Assembly (NCBI RefSeq): GCF_003228315.1
Contig: NZ_CP029693.1
Location: forward strand, 4,577,501 to 4,641,500
Length of the DNA stretch: 64,000 nucleotides
Source of the DNA: Pseudomonas putida
GTDB lineage: Bacteria > Pseudomonadota > Gammaproteobacteria > Pseudomonadales > Pseudomonadaceae
Direction of reading: 5' to 3'
Part shown: positions 39,728 to 48,247 of the stretch, one piece after another
Layout of the letters: each line of letters starts with the position of its first letter
Position numbering within the stretch: position 1 is the first letter of the stretch
Position numbers and translations under genes: made by a program
The notes under the pieces: model-generated
What the model saw: only the letters and a program-made list of their open reading frames with translations
What the model was told of the DNA's origin: nothing
The model's database searches: none

Positions 39728-40267
39728 TTACTCGTCGCCTTTGGCGCAGTCCTGCTCCTCAATGGTCTGAGTGTGGTTGGTGAATACGCAGATGTCGCCG
39801 GCGATGCCGAGAGCGGTCTCGACGATTTCCCGGGCCGACAGGTCGGTTTTCTTCAGCAGTGCGCTGGCGGCGGCCTGGGCGTAGGCGCCACCGGAACCCA
39901 TGGCGATCAGGCCGTGCTCGGGTTCGACCACGTCGCCGTTGCCGGTGATGATCAGCGAGGCGTCCTTGTTGGCGACGGCGAGCATCGCTTCGAGGCGGCT
40001 CAGGGTGCGGTCGGTGCGCCATTCTTTGGCGAGCTCGACGGCGGCGCGAACCAGATGGCCCTGGTGTTTTTCCAGCTGGCCTTCGAAGCGTTCGAAAAGG
40101 GTAAAGGCGTCAGCCGTGGCGCCAGCAAAGCCGGCAAGGACTTCGCCGTGGTACAGGCGACGGACTTTCTTGGCGTTGCCTTTCATCACGGTATTGCCGA
40201 GAGAAACCTGGCCGTCGCCGCCCATGACGACTTTGCCTTGGCGGCGAACTGAAACGATGGTGGTCAA
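39728..40267 (-). CDS. hslV: HslV protease subunit
   Basis: A 179-residue proteasome-like peptidase; after Met removal the N-terminal Thr is the nucleophile (TTIVSVRRQGKVVMGGDGQ, with the conserved Lys in GNAKKVRRL). The start is TTG at 40267 with GGAG upstream: it places the catalytic Thr at position 2 exactly as processing requires. A longer frame beginning at ATG 40315 would bury it behind 16 residues and lie on top of the heat-shock promoter. Ends in a CAKGDE tail. Confidence 0.95.
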   Translation of the reverse strand: MTTIVSVRRQGKVVMGGDGQVSLGNTVMKGNAKKVRRLYHGEVLAGFAGATADAFTLFERFEGQLEKHQGHLVRAAVELAKEWRTDRTLSRLEAMLAVANKDASLIITGNGDVVEPEHGLIAMGSGGAYAQAAASALLKKTDLSAREIVETALGIAGDICVFTNHTQTIEEQDCAKGDE

Positions 40268-40313
40268 GGGAAGAGTCTCCACGCAGCTGGGCGAAAGTGC
40301 CTTATGCCAACCC

Positions 40314-40341
40314 ATATGGGGGTGTAGGAAAAGATTTCAAC
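40314..40341 (-). promoter_or_regulatory. Sigma32 (heat-shock) promoter of hslVU
   Basis: On the minus strand GTTGAAA (40335-40341), a 13-nt spacer, and CCCCATAT (40314-40321) match the RpoH consensus CTTGAAA-N13/14-CCCCATnT with one -35 mismatch. Start near 40306, about 40 nt before hslV. Heat-shock control of hslVU is well known in enterics. Confidence 0.82.
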
Positions 40342-40404
40342 TGTGGGGTGGAGGAGGGGACGAGTGGTGTAGGACGGGGGATGGCGTGTTGACTGTTCTG
40401 GCGC

Positions 40405-40470
40405 CATCGCGGGCAAGCCTTGCTCCCACAGGTCAGCGTGATTCTGTGGGAGCAAGGCTTGCCCGCGATG
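40405..40470. repeat. REPIN-like inverted REP pair (GGGCAAGCCTTGC variant)
   Basis: CATCGCGGGCAAGCCTTGCT and its inverted copy with a 12-bp spacer lie between the SPOR gene and hslV. Confidence 0.9.
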
Positions 40471-40496
40471 AACGATGACGCGGTTTTTAAATGGAA

Positions 40497-41210
40497 TCAG
40501 CGGCTCTGGCGTTGTTGTAACAACAGATTGCTAAACCCGGCGCCGGCCAGTTGTTTCTGCGCGGTAGTCAGTTGTTCGCGATTGCTGAACGGCCCCACCA
40601 ATACCCGATACCAGGTCTCGTCCTTGACCGTACCCGATTCAACCGCCACCGCCTGACCGAGCAGGATGATCTGCGCCCGAACCTTGTCGGCGTCGGTTTC
40701 CTTGCGGAACGAACCGGCCTGCAGGAAGAACTTGGTCACCGGCGCGGCCTTGGCCACAGGTGGTGCAGGGGGCGGCGTGATCCCGGACAGGGCGGCCTGG
40801 GCGCGGGCCGTGTCGATCTTCGCCGCTTCCGCGGGCGTCACCGGCGTGGTCGGAATGGCTGGCACCTGCGGTGTCGGCAGAGTTTTCTCCGGCACGGCAT
40901 CCGGCGGCACGATCACTTCCGATTCCGGCAGCAGGGTGTAGAAGTCGTACTTCGGCTTCACCGGTTGCGTCGGGCTCGGCGGGGTCTTGTTGGCCTCGGC
41001 GATCTTCGCGGCTTTCTGCTGTTGCTGTTCGACCTTCTCACGCTTGACCGTATCGCTGCCCTTGCCCGGCTCCAGCTTCATCAGGAACACGATGAAGGCG
41101 CCGACCGTCAGGCCGATGGCCATCCACAGCCAACCCGGAATCGGTTGCTTCGCTGGAGCTTGGTAACGGCTGGCGCCACGTTTGGGTGCAGGTTTTTTCT
41201 TGGCAGCCAA
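40497..41210 (-). CDS. SPOR-domain membrane protein (FtsN-like)
   Basis: 237 residues: a basic cytoplasmic N-terminus (AAKKKPAPKRGASRYQAP), one TM helix (WLWMAIGLTVGAFIVFLM, about 26-43), a long Pro/Lys/Gln linker (about 50-155), and a C-terminal SPOR domain (about 160-235; FFLQAGSFRKETDADKVRAQIILLG). SPOR domains bind denuded peptidoglycan at the division septum. Topology and size match FtsN-type division proteins; whether it is the true FtsN needs an alignment. It starts 1 nt before argS ends, so is cotranscribed with it. Confidence 0.88.
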   Translation of the reverse strand: MAAKKKPAPKRGASRYQAPAKQPIPGWLWMAIGLTVGAFIVFLMKLEPGKGSDTVKREKVEQQQQKAAKIAEANKTPPSPTQPVKPKYDFYTLLPESEVIVPPDAVPEKTLPTPQVPAIPTTPVTPAEAAKIDTARAQAALSGITPPPAPPVAKAAPVTKFFLQAGSFRKETDADKVRAQIILLGQAVAVESGTVKDETWYRVLVGPFSNREQLTTAQKQLAGAGFSNLLLQQRQSR

Positions 41211-41211
41211 C

Positions 41212-42948
41212 TTACATGCGCTCCAGGGTTTCCAGACCCAGGAGTTCCAGGCCTTGCTTGAGAGTACGGCCGGTCAGCGCAGCGAGGCGCAGGCGGCTCT
41301 GCATTTGTTCCGGGGTCTCGGCGGCGAGGATCGGGCAGTTCTCGTAGAAGCTGGAGAACAGGCCGGCAACGTCGTACAGGTAGGTGCAGAGAATGTGCGG
41401 CGTGCCTTTCTCGGAGACGTTGTTCAGCACTTCGCCGAACTGCGCGAGTTTGGCTGCCAGCTCCAGTTCGTGCGGGGCATCGAGAACGATCTGGCCTTCG
41501 ACTTCGCTGAAGTCCTTGCCCAACTTGCGGAACACACCGGCCACGCGGGTGTAGGCGTACAGCAGGTAAGGCGCGGTGTTGCCTTCGAAGTTCAGCATCA
41601 GGTCGAAGTTGAAGCTGTAGTCGCTGGTGCGGTGTTTCGACAGATCGGCGTATTTCACCGCGCCGATGCCCACTACCTTGGCGATGTTGCGCAGGTCGGC
41701 TTCGGCCAGTTCCGGGTTCTTGTCCTTCACCAGGGTGTAAGCGCGTTCCTGGGCTTCGGTCAGCAGTTCGATCAGCTTCACGGTGCCGCCGTCACGGGTC
41801 TTGAACGGACGACCGTCGGCGCCGTTCATGGTGCCGAAGCCCATGTGTTCCATTTCCATCGGGTGCGTCACGAAGCCGGCCTTGCGCGCCACGGCGAACA
41901 CCTGCTGGAAGTGCAGGGCCTGGCGCTGGTCGACAAAGTACAGCGCGCGATCGGCCTTGAGCTTGCCACTGCGGTAGCGCACGGCGGCCAGGTCGGTGGT
42001 GGCGTAGAGGTAACCGCCGTCCGCCTTGACGATGATCACCGGCAGCGGGTCGCCGTCGGCGTTCTTGAACTCATCGAGGAACACGCACTGGGCGCCGTTG
42101 CTCTCGACCAGCATGCCGGCGGCCTTGAGGTCGTTGACCACGTTGATCAGGTCGTCGTTGTAGGCACTTTCGCCCATCACGTCGGCCATGGTCAGTTTGA
42201 CGTTCAAAAGCTCGTAGATTTTCTGGCAGTGGGACAGCGAGATGTCCTTGAACTTGGTCCACAGCGCCAGGCAATCGGCGTCGCCGGCCTGCAGCTTGAC
42301 CACCAGGCCACGGGCGCGGTCGGCGAACTCTTCGGATTCGTCGAAGCGTTGCTTGGCAGCGCGGTAGAAGTTCTCCAGGTCCGACAGCTCGTCGCTGGTG
42401 ATCGGGTTTTCCTGCAGATAGGCCATCAGCATGCCGAACTGGGTACCCCAGTCGCCAACATGGTTCTGACGGATCACTTCGTCGCCGAGGAATTCAAGTA
42501 CCCGAGCGACGCCATCGCCAATGATGGTCGAGCGCAGGTGGCCGACGTGCATCTCTTTGGCCAGGTTCGGCGCAGACAGGTCGACCACGGTGCGCTGCAC
42601 AGGGCCGGCCTTGCGCACGCCGATTTTGGCATCGGCCAGCGCGGCGTCCAGACGGGAAGCCAGGGCCTGGGTGTTCTGGAAGAAATTGAGGAAGCCTGGG
42701 CCGGCGATTTCGGCCTTGGAGACGTTCTCATCAGCCGGCAGGGCGGCGATGATCTTTTCCGCCAGGTCGCGCGGCTTCATGCCGGCCGGCTTGGCCAGCA
42801 TCATGGCGATGTTGCTGGCGAAGTCGCCGTTCTTCTTGTCGCGGGAGTTCTCCACCTGGATCGCCGGCGACAGGCCTTCAGGCAACACACCTTCGTTGAC
42901 GAGTTGGGTGATGGCTTGTTGGATCAGCTGGCGAATGGTGTCTTTCAT
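41212..42948 (-). CDS. argS: Arginyl-tRNA synthetase
   Basis: A 578-residue class I aminoacyl-tRNA synthetase. The N-terminal Add-1 domain (about 1-110) is followed by the HIGH motif as HVGHLRSTIIGD (about 130) and the catalytic core; the KMSK loop is degenerate (FKTRDGGTV), usual for ArgRS. The C-terminal DALR anticodon domain holds YAYTRVAGVFRK and ends TLKQGLELLGLETLERM. A good sigma70 promoter lies about 55 nt upstream. Confidence 0.97.
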   Translation of the reverse strand: MKDTIRQLIQQAITQLVNEGVLPEGLSPAIQVENSRDKKNGDFASNIAMMLAKPAGMKPRDLAEKIIAALPADENVSKAEIAGPGFLNFFQNTQALASRLDAALADAKIGVRKAGPVQRTVVDLSAPNLAKEMHVGHLRSTIIGDGVARVLEFLGDEVIRQNHVGDWGTQFGMLMAYLQENPITSDELSDLENFYRAAKQRFDESEEFADRARGLVVKLQAGDADCLALWTKFKDISLSHCQKIYELLNVKLTMADVMGESAYNDDLINVVNDLKAAGMLVESNGAQCVFLDEFKNADGDPLPVIIVKADGGYLYATTDLAAVRYRSGKLKADRALYFVDQRQALHFQQVFAVARKAGFVTHPMEMEHMGFGTMNGADGRPFKTRDGGTVKLIELLTEAQERAYTLVKDKNPELAEADLRNIAKVVGIGAVKYADLSKHRTSDYSFNFDLMLNFEGNTAPYLLYAYTRVAGVFRKLGKDFSEVEGQIVLDAPHELELAAKLAQFGEVLNNVSEKGTPHILCTYLYDVAGLFSSFYENCPILAAETPEQMQSRLRLAALTGRTLKQGLELLGLETLERM

Positions 42949-43007
42949 GGTCTTCTCTTTCGACCGCAGGCGCGGCGGCGCATGGTGCGCTGGTGGAAAA
43001 ACTGGGC

Positions 43008-43036
43008 ATTATCCGTTGCGAAGACGGGCTTGCCAA
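43008..43036 (-). promoter_or_regulatory. Sigma70 promoter of argS
   Basis: On the minus strand TTGGCA (43031-43036), a 17-bp spacer and GATAAT (43008-43013): five of six matches in each hexamer. Start near 43001, leader of about 53 nt. Confidence 0.75.
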
Positions 43037-43077
43037 CTATAGCGGGCAGGTTGTGGATGTGTGGTGACAAATCTGGC

Positions 43078-43146
43078 CTGTGGGAGCAAGGCTTGCCCGC
43101 GATGGCGCCCTCAATATCGCTATCGCGGGCAAGCCTTGCTCCTACA
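43078..43146. repeat. REPIN-like inverted REP pair (GGCTTGCCC variant)
   Basis: CTGTGGGAGCAAGGCTTGCC and inverted arm GGGCAAGCCTTGCTCCTAC lie between priA and argS. Confidence 0.88.
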
Positions 43147-43165
43147 AATTCAATTGAACTTGAAA

Positions 43166-45385
43166 TCAATACAAATCCACGGGATCGACATCCAGCGACC
43201 AGCGCACCGCCCGTCCGCTCGGCATCTGCTCCAGCACCAGCAACCAACTGGCCAGCAACCGGTGCAACGGCGCCCTGGCGTTGGCCTGCAACAGCAACTG
43301 TGCACGGTAGCGCCCGGCCCGACGCTCCATCGGTGCTGGCACCGGCCCCAGGAGTTCAATGCCGGTCAGGTTCTGTTCGGCCAGCAAGCGCTCGGCCTCG
43401 CTGCACGCCTCATCGAGAAACCCTTCAGCCTGCCCCGGTTTGTGCGCTTCGGCCCGCAACAGGGCCAGGTGGGCGAACGGCGGCAAGCCCGCCGCACGGC
43501 GCTCGCTCAAGGCCTGTTCAGCAAAGGCGAAGTAACCCTGTTCGGTCAATTGCACCAGCAACGGATGGTCGGCCAGGTGCGTCTGGATGATCACTTTGCC
43601 GGGCTCTTCCGCCCGCCCGGCGCGACCGGCGACCTGGACGATCAGTTGCGCCATGCGCTCACTGGCGCGGAAGTCACCGGAAAACAGGCCGCCGTCGGCA
43701 TCGAGAATCGACACCAGCGTCACCCGAGGGAAATGGTGGCCCTTGGCGAGCATTTGCGTGCCCACCAGAATGCAGGGCTGGCCCTTCTGGATGGTCGCGA
43801 ACAACTGGTTCATCGCGTCCTTGCGCGAGGTGCTGTCGCGATCGACGCGCAACACCGGGTAGTCCGGAAACAGGATCGCCAGGCGCTCTTCGGCCCGCTC
43901 GGTGCCGGCGCCCACCGGACGCAAATCGACCTTGTTGCATTTCGGGCACTGGCGCGGCACGCGTTCGACGTAGCCGCAATGGTGGCAGCGCAGCTCGCCA
44001 TAGCGCTGATGCACGGTCATGCGTGCATCGCAGCGCTGGCATTCGGACATCCAGCCGCAGTCGTGGCACAGCAGCGTAGGGGCGAAGCCTCGCCGGTTGA
44101 GGAATACCAGCACTTGCTGGCCCGCCGCGAGGGTCTGGCCGATCGCCTGTTGCATCGGCCCGGAAATGCCGCTGTCCAGCGGGCGGCTTTTGACGTCCAG
44201 GCGCAGGAAGCGCGGCTGCTTGGCACCGCCGGCGCGTTCGTTGAGTCGCAGCAGGCCGTAGCGGCCGGTATAGGCGTTGTGCAGGCTTTCCAGTGACGGT
44301 GTGGCCGAGCCCAGCACGATCGGGATGTTTTCCTGTCGGGCGCGGACCAGCGCCAGATCCCGGGCGTGATAACGCAGGCCTTCCTGCTGTTTATAAGAGC
44401 CGTCGTGCTCTTCATCGATAATGATCAGCCCCGGGTTTTTCATCGGCGTGAACAGCGCCGAACGGGTGCCGATAATGATGTCGGCCTCGCCATCCCGGGC
44501 CGCGAGCCAGGCGTCGAGGCGTTCGCGGTCGTTGACCGCCGAGTGCAGCAGGGCAATGCGCGCATTGAAGCGCTGCTCGAAGCGCGCCAGGGTCTGCGGG
44601 CCGAGGTTGATTTCCGGGATCAGCACCAGCGCCTGCTTGCCGGCTTCGAGGGTCTGGCGAATCAGCTGCAAATACACTTCGGTCTTGCCGCTGCCGGTGA
44701 CGCCGGCCAGCAGAAAGGCGTGATAACTGTCGAACCCGGCGCGGATCGCTTCGCAGGCGGCGCTTTGTTCCGCGTTGAGCGGCAGCTCCGGCTGGGCCAG
44801 CCAATGTTCGTGGCGAGCACCGGGCGCATGCCGGCGGACTTCGACCTGCACCAGATCCTTGGCCAGCAGCAAGTCGAGGCTGTCCTTGCTCAGCATCAGC
44901 TTGCTCAGCAGCTGATGGGCGACGCCATGGGGGTGTTGGGCCAGTGTCGCCAAGGCCTCACGCTGGCGCGGGGCACGGGCGATGCGCGGATCATCGAGGC
45001 TGGCGCCGGGGGCGACGGACCAGAAGCGTTCCTGCCGCGCTTCCGCCAGTTCGCCCTGGCGCAACAACACCGGCAGTGCCCAGCTCAGGGTGTCGCCGAG
45101 GCTGTGCTGATAATACTGGGAGGTCCACAGGCACAGCTTGAACAGCGCAGGCGGCAGCGGCGGGGTGGCATCCAGCAGCGCCAGGGCGCGCTTGAGTTTT
45201 TCCGCCGGCACATCGCTGGTCTCGGTGACCTCCACCAGAATCCCGATCATCTCGCGCCGGCCGAACGGCACCCGCAGGCGCATGCCGGGATGCAGCCGGG
45301 CGCGCGGGACCCCGGCCGGCGCCCGGTAGTCGAACAGGCGGCGCAGCGGCGAAGGCAGGGCAAGGCGCAAAATGGCGTCGGGCAC
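43166..45385 (-). CDS. priA: Primosomal replication restart helicase PriA
   Basis: A 739-residue 3'-5' superfamily 2 helicase that reloads replisomes at stalled forks. The N-terminal fork-binding domain is followed by Walker A GVTGSGKTEVYLQ (about 230), the DEEH box IIDEEHDGSYKQ (about 325), and a zinc-binding region with eight Cys (CHDCGWMSECQRC ... CHHCGYVERVPRQCPKC, about 440-485). The GTG at 45385 gives the family start PDAILRLALPSPLRRLFDY; earlier in-frame codons read into a REP pair. Confidence 0.96.
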   Translation of the reverse strand: MPDAILRLALPSPLRRLFDYRAPAGVPRARLHPGMRLRVPFGRREMIGILVEVTETSDVPAEKLKRALALLDATPPLPPALFKLCLWTSQYYQHSLGDTLSWALPVLLRQGELAEARQERFWSVAPGASLDDPRIARAPRQREALATLAQHPHGVAHQLLSKLMLSKDSLDLLLAKDLVQVEVRRHAPGARHEHWLAQPELPLNAEQSAACEAIRAGFDSYHAFLLAGVTGSGKTEVYLQLIRQTLEAGKQALVLIPEINLGPQTLARFEQRFNARIALLHSAVNDRERLDAWLAARDGEADIIIGTRSALFTPMKNPGLIIIDEEHDGSYKQQEGLRYHARDLALVRARQENIPIVLGSATPSLESLHNAYTGRYGLLRLNERAGGAKQPRFLRLDVKSRPLDSGISGPMQQAIGQTLAAGQQVLVFLNRRGFAPTLLCHDCGWMSECQRCDARMTVHQRYGELRCHHCGYVERVPRQCPKCNKVDLRPVGAGTERAEERLAILFPDYPVLRVDRDSTSRKDAMNQLFATIQKGQPCILVGTQMLAKGHHFPRVTLVSILDADGGLFSGDFRASERMAQLIVQVAGRAGRAEEPGKVIIQTHLADHPLLVQLTEQGYFAFAEQALSERRAAGLPPFAHLALLRAEAHKPGQAEGFLDEACSEAERLLAEQNLTGIELLGPVPAPMERRAGRYRAQLLLQANARAPLHRLLASWLLVLEQMPSGRAVRWSLDVDPVDLY

Positions 45386-45425
45386 GCGGGGGATTCTCGA
45401 TAAACAAAGAAAGGTAACGCATGTC

Positions 45426-45516
45426 CTGTGGGAGCGAGCCTGCTCGCGATAGCGCCGTGTCAGGCGCCTATAGGCTGGCTGACAGGGCCTCATCGCGAGC
45501 AAGCTCGCTCCCACAG
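45426..45516. repeat. REPIN-like inverted REP pair
   Basis: CTGTGGGAGCGAGCCTGCTC and inverted arm GAGCAAGCTCGCTCCCACAG lie in the divergent priA-rpmE gap. Confidence 0.88.
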
Positions 45517-45568
45517 GGGGATGTGCTTGGGGTCGGGAGCCTAGCAGACGGTCGGTAGAAGCGACAGC

Positions 45569-45596
45569 TTGCGCGATTGGCATTGTCTGGTAGAAT
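45569..45596 (+). promoter_or_regulatory. Sigma70 promoter of rpmE
   Basis: TTGCGC (45569-45574), a 16-bp spacer and TAGAAT (45591-45596). Start near 45603; the leader of about 65 nt contains a small CAACA/TGTTG hairpin and ends in TGAGGAAG. Confidence 0.65.
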
Positions 45597-45666
45597 CCGC
45601 GGCCTAATTACGTGCGGTATTCAACAATAGTGTTGGGTGGCGGCACGCTAGCCTGAGGAAGACACC

Positions 45667-45885
45667 ATGAAAGCTGATATCCATCCAGAATACCCAGCAG
45701 TTGCTGTTACCTGCAGCTGCGGCAACAAGTTCGAAACCCGTTCGACCTTCGGCAAAGCCCTGGCGATCGACGTTTGCAACGAATGCCACCCGTTCTACAC
45801 CGGTAAGCAAAAGACTCTGGACACTGGCGGCCGCGTTCAGAAGTTCGCCGACCGTTTCGGTGCTTTCGGCGCCAAAAAGGCCTAA
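45667..45885 (+). CDS. rpmE: 50S ribosomal protein L31
   Basis: A 72-residue ribosomal protein of the zinc-containing (C+) type: CSCGNKF (Cys16, Cys18) and CNECHPFYTGKQ (Cys37, Cys40) supply the metal ligands. In zinc shortage such proteins are replaced by a C- paralogue, not present in this window. Strong ribosome site TGAGGAAG. Its probable terminator lies inside the following gene. Confidence 0.98.
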   Translation: MKADIHPEYPAVAVTCSCGNKFETRSTFGKALAIDVCNECHPFYTGKQKTLDTGGRVQKFADRFGAFGAKKA

Positions 45886-45920
45886 GGCCTCTCAACTTGG
45901 GAAGCCGTCACGGTTTTTCC

Positions 45921-46712
45921 ATGCTGATGAAGAAGGCGTCCCTTGCGGGCGCCTTTTTTGTGTCCGCGATTTGGCTCTCCGCGGCCCAGGCGTTCTGCCC
46001 GGCGCCGAGCGCCCTGGCCCCCGTCGCGGTGCAGCGGGTGGTGGATGGAGACACGCTGCGCCTGAGCGATGGCCGCAGCGTACGCATGATCGGCTTGAAT
46101 ACCCCGGAGCTGGGCAAGAAAGGCCGCACCGACGAGCCATTCGCCGTGGCGGCGCGCAAACGCCTTGAAGCCCTGGTGGCGGCGAGCGACGGGCGGGTCG
46201 GTTTATTGCCGGGCAAGGAAAGCAAGGATCACTACGGCCGGACCCTGGCCCATGTCTACGGCGCCGACGGCGCCAATCTCGAAGCGCAAATGCTCGCCGA
46301 AGGTCTCGGTTTTCTGGTGGCGATCCCGCCGAATGTCGATTTGGTTGCCTGCCAGCAAGCCGCCGAGCGCAGTGCGCGCCAGGCGGGGCTTGGCGTGTGG
46401 CGCCAGTCGCCTGTACTGAAAGCGGATCAGATCAGCACCGCCGGTTTTGCTGTGCTCAGCGGCCGTGTGAGCAAGGTTCAGCGCAATCGTGGCGGGGTTT
46501 GGATCGAATTGCAGGACTCGGTTGTGTTGCGCGTTGCACCCAATGTGCTCGCCCGTTTCGATGCGAACTCTCTGCAAAAGCTCGAAGGCAGGCAGATCGA
46601 GGCGCGCGGCTGGGTGCTCGATCGTTCGCGCCGCGGCGGACTCAAGGCTGGTCAGGCGCGCTGGATGTTGCCGTTGACCGATCCGGCGATGCTGGAAGTG
46701 ACGCAGCGATAA
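45921..46712 (+). CDS. Secreted thermonuclease-family (SNase-like) protein
   Basis: 263 residues: a signal peptide (KKASLAGAFFVSAIWLSAAQA-F) and a staphylococcal-nuclease-like OB fold. Catalytic-type residues lie in VVDGDTLRLSDGRSVRMIG (Asp and Arg), a Glu in GRTDEPFA, and Arg in HYGRTLAHVYG. A C-terminal domain of about 100 residues follows (VLSGRVSKVQRNRGGVWIEL, OB-like). It probably degrades nucleic acids outside the cytoplasm. The start is uncertain: ATG 45921 and ATG 45927 both lack a good ribosome site, and a terminator hairpin occupies codons 5-13. Confidence 0.85.
   Translation: MLMKKASLAGAFFVSAIWLSAAQAFCPAPSALAPVAVQRVVDGDTLRLSDGRSVRMIGLNTPELGKKGRTDEPFAVAARKRLEALVAASDGRVGLLPGKESKDHYGRTLAHVYGADGANLEAQMLAEGLGFLVAIPPNVDLVACQQAAERSARQAGLGVWRQSPVLKADQISTAGFAVLSGRVSKVQRNRGGVWIELQDSVVLRVAPNVLARFDANSLQKLEGRQIEARGWVLDRSRRGGLKAGQARWMLPLTDPAMLEVTQR
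45933..45959 (+). terminator. Intrinsic terminator inside the nuclease signal-peptide codons
   Basis: AAGGCG-T-CCC, loop TTGC, GGG-CGCCTT then TTTT: a 9-bp stem with one bulged T and a T-run, 48 nt past the rpmE stop. Its sequence also encodes Lys-Ala-Ser-Leu-Ala-Gly-Ala-Phe-Phe of the nuclease. Confidence 0.7.
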
Positions 46713-46808
46713 AAAATTGTAGACATTTTTCGCGTGGATTGTGAACAGTCCAGCCCTTGTGTTCCGTGGCTCTTGGCCAAAAGTAGTAGGGCAGGGCGGT
46801 TGACAGGG

Positions 46809-46820
46809 CTGACCGGTCAG
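46809..46820. promoter_or_regulatory. 12-bp palindrome upstream of malic enzyme
   Basis: CTGACCGGTCAG is a perfect palindrome directly after a TTGACA (46800-46805), about 70 bp before the malic enzyme start. It could be an operator; no matching regulator is identified. Confidence 0.35.
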
Positions 46821-46891
46821 TCTTGTGGGGATTTTGCGAGGCGCGTATCCTCGCTGACCAGTCTGTCCAACAGTAAAAGCGGAATGCCCAC

Positions 46892-48160
46892 ATGTCTGAT
46901 TTGAAAACTGCCGCTCTCGAATATCATGCTAATCCTCGTCCAGGTAAGCTGAGCGTCGAGCTCACCAAGGCCACCGCTACCGCCCGCGACCTGTCGCTGG
47001 CCTACAGCCCCGGCGTAGCCGAACCAGTGCGCGAAATCGCCCGCGATCCTGAACTGGCCTACAAGTACACCGGCAAGGGCAACCTGGTTGCAGTCATTTC
47101 CGATGGCACCGCGATTCTCGGCCTGGGTAACCTCGGCCCATTGGCTTCCAAGCCAGTGATGGAAGGCAAGGGCGTGCTGTTCAAGCGCTTCGCCGGCATC
47201 GACGTTTTCGACATCGAAGTCGACTCCGAAAGCCCGCAAGCCTTCATCGACACCGTCAAGCGCATCTCCATCACCTTCGGTGGCATCAACCTGGAAGACA
47301 TCAAGGCACCTGAGTGCTTTGAGATCGAACGTGCTCTGATCGAGCAGTGCGACATTCCGGTGTTCCACGATGACCAGCACGGCACCGCTATCGTGACCGC
47401 TGCCGGCATGATCAACGCCCTGGAAATCGCTGGCAAAACCCTGCCTGAAGCCAAGATCGTCTGCCTGGGCGCCGGTGCTGCCGCCATCTCCTGCATGAAG
47501 TTGCTGGTGAGCATGGGTGCCAAGGTCGAGAACATCTACATGATCGACCGTACCGGTGTGATCCATGCTGGCCGTGACGACCTGAACCAATACAAGGCCG
47601 TGTTCGCCCACGGTACCGACAAGCGCACCCTGGACGACGCCATCGAAGGCGCAGACGTGTTCGTCGGCCTGTCGGGTCCGAACCTGCTGAGCCCTGAGCA
47701 ACTCAAGCGCATGGCCGCCAACCCGATCGTGTTCGCTTGCTCGAACCCGGATCCGGAAATCTCGCCAGAGCTGGCGCACGCCACCCGTAGCGACGTGATC
47801 ATGGCCACCGGTCGTTCCGACTACCCGAACCAGGTCAACAACGTACTGGGCTTCCCGTTCATCTTCCGTGGTGCCCTGGACGTTCGCGCCAAGCGCATCA
47901 ACGAAGAAATGAAAGTGGCTGCTGCCAACGCCCTGCGTGAACTGGCCAAGCTGCCAGTGCCTCAGGAAGTGTGCGACGCCTACGGCGGCATCAAGCTGGA
48001 ATTCGGTCGTGAGTACATCATTCCGAAGCCAATGGACAAGCGCCTGATCACCCTGATCTCCGATGCTGTGGCCAAGGCTGCGATCGAGACCGGCGTTGCG
48101 ACCCTGCCGTATCCGAAGCACTACCCGCTGAAAAGCGTGGATGACGTGTTCAACGGCTAA
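46892..48160 (+). CDS. Malic enzyme (oxaloacetate-decarboxylating malate dehydrogenase)
   Basis: A 422-residue enzyme converting malate to pyruvate + CO2 with NAD(P)H formation. Domains: N-terminal malic domain (YSPGVAEPVREIA, TDGTAILGLGNLGP-like VISDGTAILGLGNLGP, IKAPECFEIE, FHDDQHGTAIV) and an NAD(P)-binding Rossmann domain (IVCLGAGAAAISCMKLL). It lacks the C-terminal phosphotransacetylase-like domain that makes the MaeB type about 760 residues; this is the short form. Cofactor preference cannot be told. A clear terminator follows. Confidence 0.94.
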   Translation: MSDLKTAALEYHANPRPGKLSVELTKATATARDLSLAYSPGVAEPVREIARDPELAYKYTGKGNLVAVISDGTAILGLGNLGPLASKPVMEGKGVLFKRFAGIDVFDIEVDSESPQAFIDTVKRISITFGGINLEDIKAPECFEIERALIEQCDIPVFHDDQHGTAIVTAAGMINALEIAGKTLPEAKIVCLGAGAAAISCMKLLVSMGAKVENIYMIDRTGVIHAGRDDLNQYKAVFAHGTDKRTLDDAIEGADVFVGLSGPNLLSPEQLKRMAANPIVFACSNPDPEISPELAHATRSDVIMATGRSDYPNQVNNVLGFPFIFRGALDVRAKRINEEMKVAAANALRELAKLPVPQEVCDAYGGIKLEFGREYIIPKPMDKRLITLISDAVAKAAIETGVATLPYPKHYPLKSVDDVFNG

Positions 48161-48180
48161 GTCGTTGTAGCGCTTCAACC

Positions 48181-48215
48181 AAAAGCCCTGGCTCTTGCGA
48201 GTCGGGGCTTTTTTA
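48181..48215 (+). terminator. Intrinsic terminator after malic enzyme
   Basis: AAAAGCCC pairs with GGGCTTTT, and the inner GGCTC/GAGTC pairing extends the stem; a T-run follows. Confidence 0.9.
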
Positions 48216-48247
48216 TTGCCTGCAGATCTGTGGTGACTACCCGGCCG

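Noticed and set aside
41182..43590. 802-codon plus-strand frame opposite argS and the end of priA
   Set aside because: Covers two genes on the other strand plus a REP pair; composition typical of antisense frames.
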